A stretch of DNA of 8,675 bases. Origin: Pseudomonadota bacterium (lineage in GTDB: Bacteria; Myxococcota_A; Polyangia; Haliangiales; Haliangiaceae). A program made the position numbers and the translations under genes. Numbering within the stretch: the stretch's first letter is position 1; each line of letters starts with the position of its first letter. The DNA lies in assembly GCA_023428295.1 (NCBI GenBank), contig JAEYYV010000432.1:1-8675 (forward strand), read 5' to 3'. Positions 8,216 to 8,675 of this stretch are shown here, in pieces. A model generated the notes under the pieces. The model saw only the letters and a program-made list of their open reading frames with translations, was not told where the DNA came from and made no database searches.

Positions 8216-8675
8216 ATGCGCCGCGTGATCGCACTGGGGATGTCGTTCGTGATGACTGGTTGCTCGTTCGCGCTCGTCAGCGGCCCGCCCGCGAATCATC
8301 GCGAGCTCCCCGCGTTCGAATGCACGACGAGCCGCGTGGGTCCGGTCCTCGACACCGTGTGGACGGCGCTCCACGTGCTGAACCTCGGCCTCGCCGTCTC
8401 GTCCGACGAAGGCGAGTGGGACGACACGTTCAGCGGCAACCCGCCCTTCTCGCGCAACGTCGGGATCGGCGTCTACTCCGTGTTCGCTGCGCTCGGTGCA
8501 GCGGGCATGTGGTTTGGCTACTCGCGCACGGGCGAATGTCGCACCGCGAAGAACGAGCTCGCCGCGCGCGCGGGCGCGCAAGGCATTCAGGATGGCGGGA
8601 TGCTGACGTGGCCGCCTCCGCCGCAACCCGCGCCGCCGGCACCCGGACCTGCGCCCGAGCCGTCCGGACCTGCGC
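8216..8675 (+). CDS. Putative small lipoprotein, truncated by window end
   Basis: The frame from ATG 8216 is open to the window end (153 codons) and continues beyond it. The N-terminus MRRVIALGMSFVMTGC is a typical lipoprotein signal with the lipid-modified Cys16 after Met-Thr-Gly. After it come a short polar stretch, a hydrophobic segment at about 43-62 (PVLDTVWTALHVLNLGLAV), a second at about 82-102 (VGIGVYSVFAALGAAGMWFGY), and two further cysteines (Cys36, Cys108). From residue 133 the chain becomes a Pro/Ala/Gly-rich tail. I recall similar short lipoproteins (GPP...Cys...PVLDT pattern) in myxobacteria, but the function is unknown and this is not verified. The two hydrophobic segments could make it a small membrane protein. 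It is divergent from the CPBP gene, with 23 bp between the starts. No clear Shine-Dalgarno is seen. Confidence 0.75.
   Translation, partial: MRRVIALGMSFVMTGCSFALVSGPPANHRELPAFECTTSRVGPVLDTVWTALHVLNLGLAVSSDEGEWDDTFSGNPPFSRNVGIGVYSVFAALGAAGMWFGYSRTGECRTAKNELAARAGAQGIQDGGMLTWPPPPQPAPPAPGPAPEPSGPA
8643..8675 (+). repeat. 12-bp direct repeat in Pro-rich tail coding region
   Basis: CCGGACCTGCGC occurs at 8643-8654 and again at 8664-8675, an offset of 21 bp or 7 codons. It encodes successive GPA units in the Pro/Ala/Gly-rich tail of the truncated lipoprotein. This may be the beginning of an in-frame heptapeptide-coding repeat that continues past the window end. Only two units are seen. Confidence 0.5.

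Overview
This is a gene-dense, high-GC bacterial window that is almost entirely coding. The protein types fit a myxobacterium-like member of the Myxococcota: diverged housekeeping proteins with Ala/Arg-rich sequence, two lipoproteins side by side, and a multidomain CPBP-type protein with a lipoprotein-like N-terminus. That placement is an inference from base composition and protein style. Nothing in the window fixes the species.

Positions 175-5818 (minus strand) hold a protein-folding and heat-shock cluster. In transcription order it reads hemW, hrcA, grpE, dnaK, then a zinc-finger-less J-protein gene. The spacings are 14 bp, 48 bp, a 4-bp ATGA overlap and 21 bp, so this is very probably one operon. 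HrcA would be its repressor, GrpE the nucleotide exchange factor, DnaK the chaperone and the J-protein the co-chaperone. hemW directly upstream of hrcA is the arrangement known from Bacillus and other bacteria. No CIRCE operator is visible upstream of hrcA, so the usual HrcA control is not evident.

Positions 1-236 hold a direct duplication of the 3' end of the J-protein gene (93 bp, one mismatch, 143-bp offset). The two copies are separated by a 60-nt stretch with no T on the plus strand. The outer copy runs to the window edge, so the number of copies is unknown.

From 5793 to the end come a group I cysteine desulfurase (+), a CPBP-type intramembrane protease-like protein (-) and the start of a small lipoprotein gene (+, cut by the window end). 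The junctions are extremely tight. The 5' ends of hemW and the desulfurase gene overlap head-to-head. The stop codons of the desulfurase and CPBP genes touch tail-to-tail. Only 23 bp separate the CPBP and lipoprotein genes. hemW also has no ATG, GTG or TTG codon upstream of its iron-sulfur cluster motif.

I see no CRISPR array, tRNA, rRNA, insertion sequence or phage gene. No clearly new multi-gene system is evident. The most noteworthy points are the dnaJ-end duplication, the hemW start problem, and the architecture of the CPBP protein.
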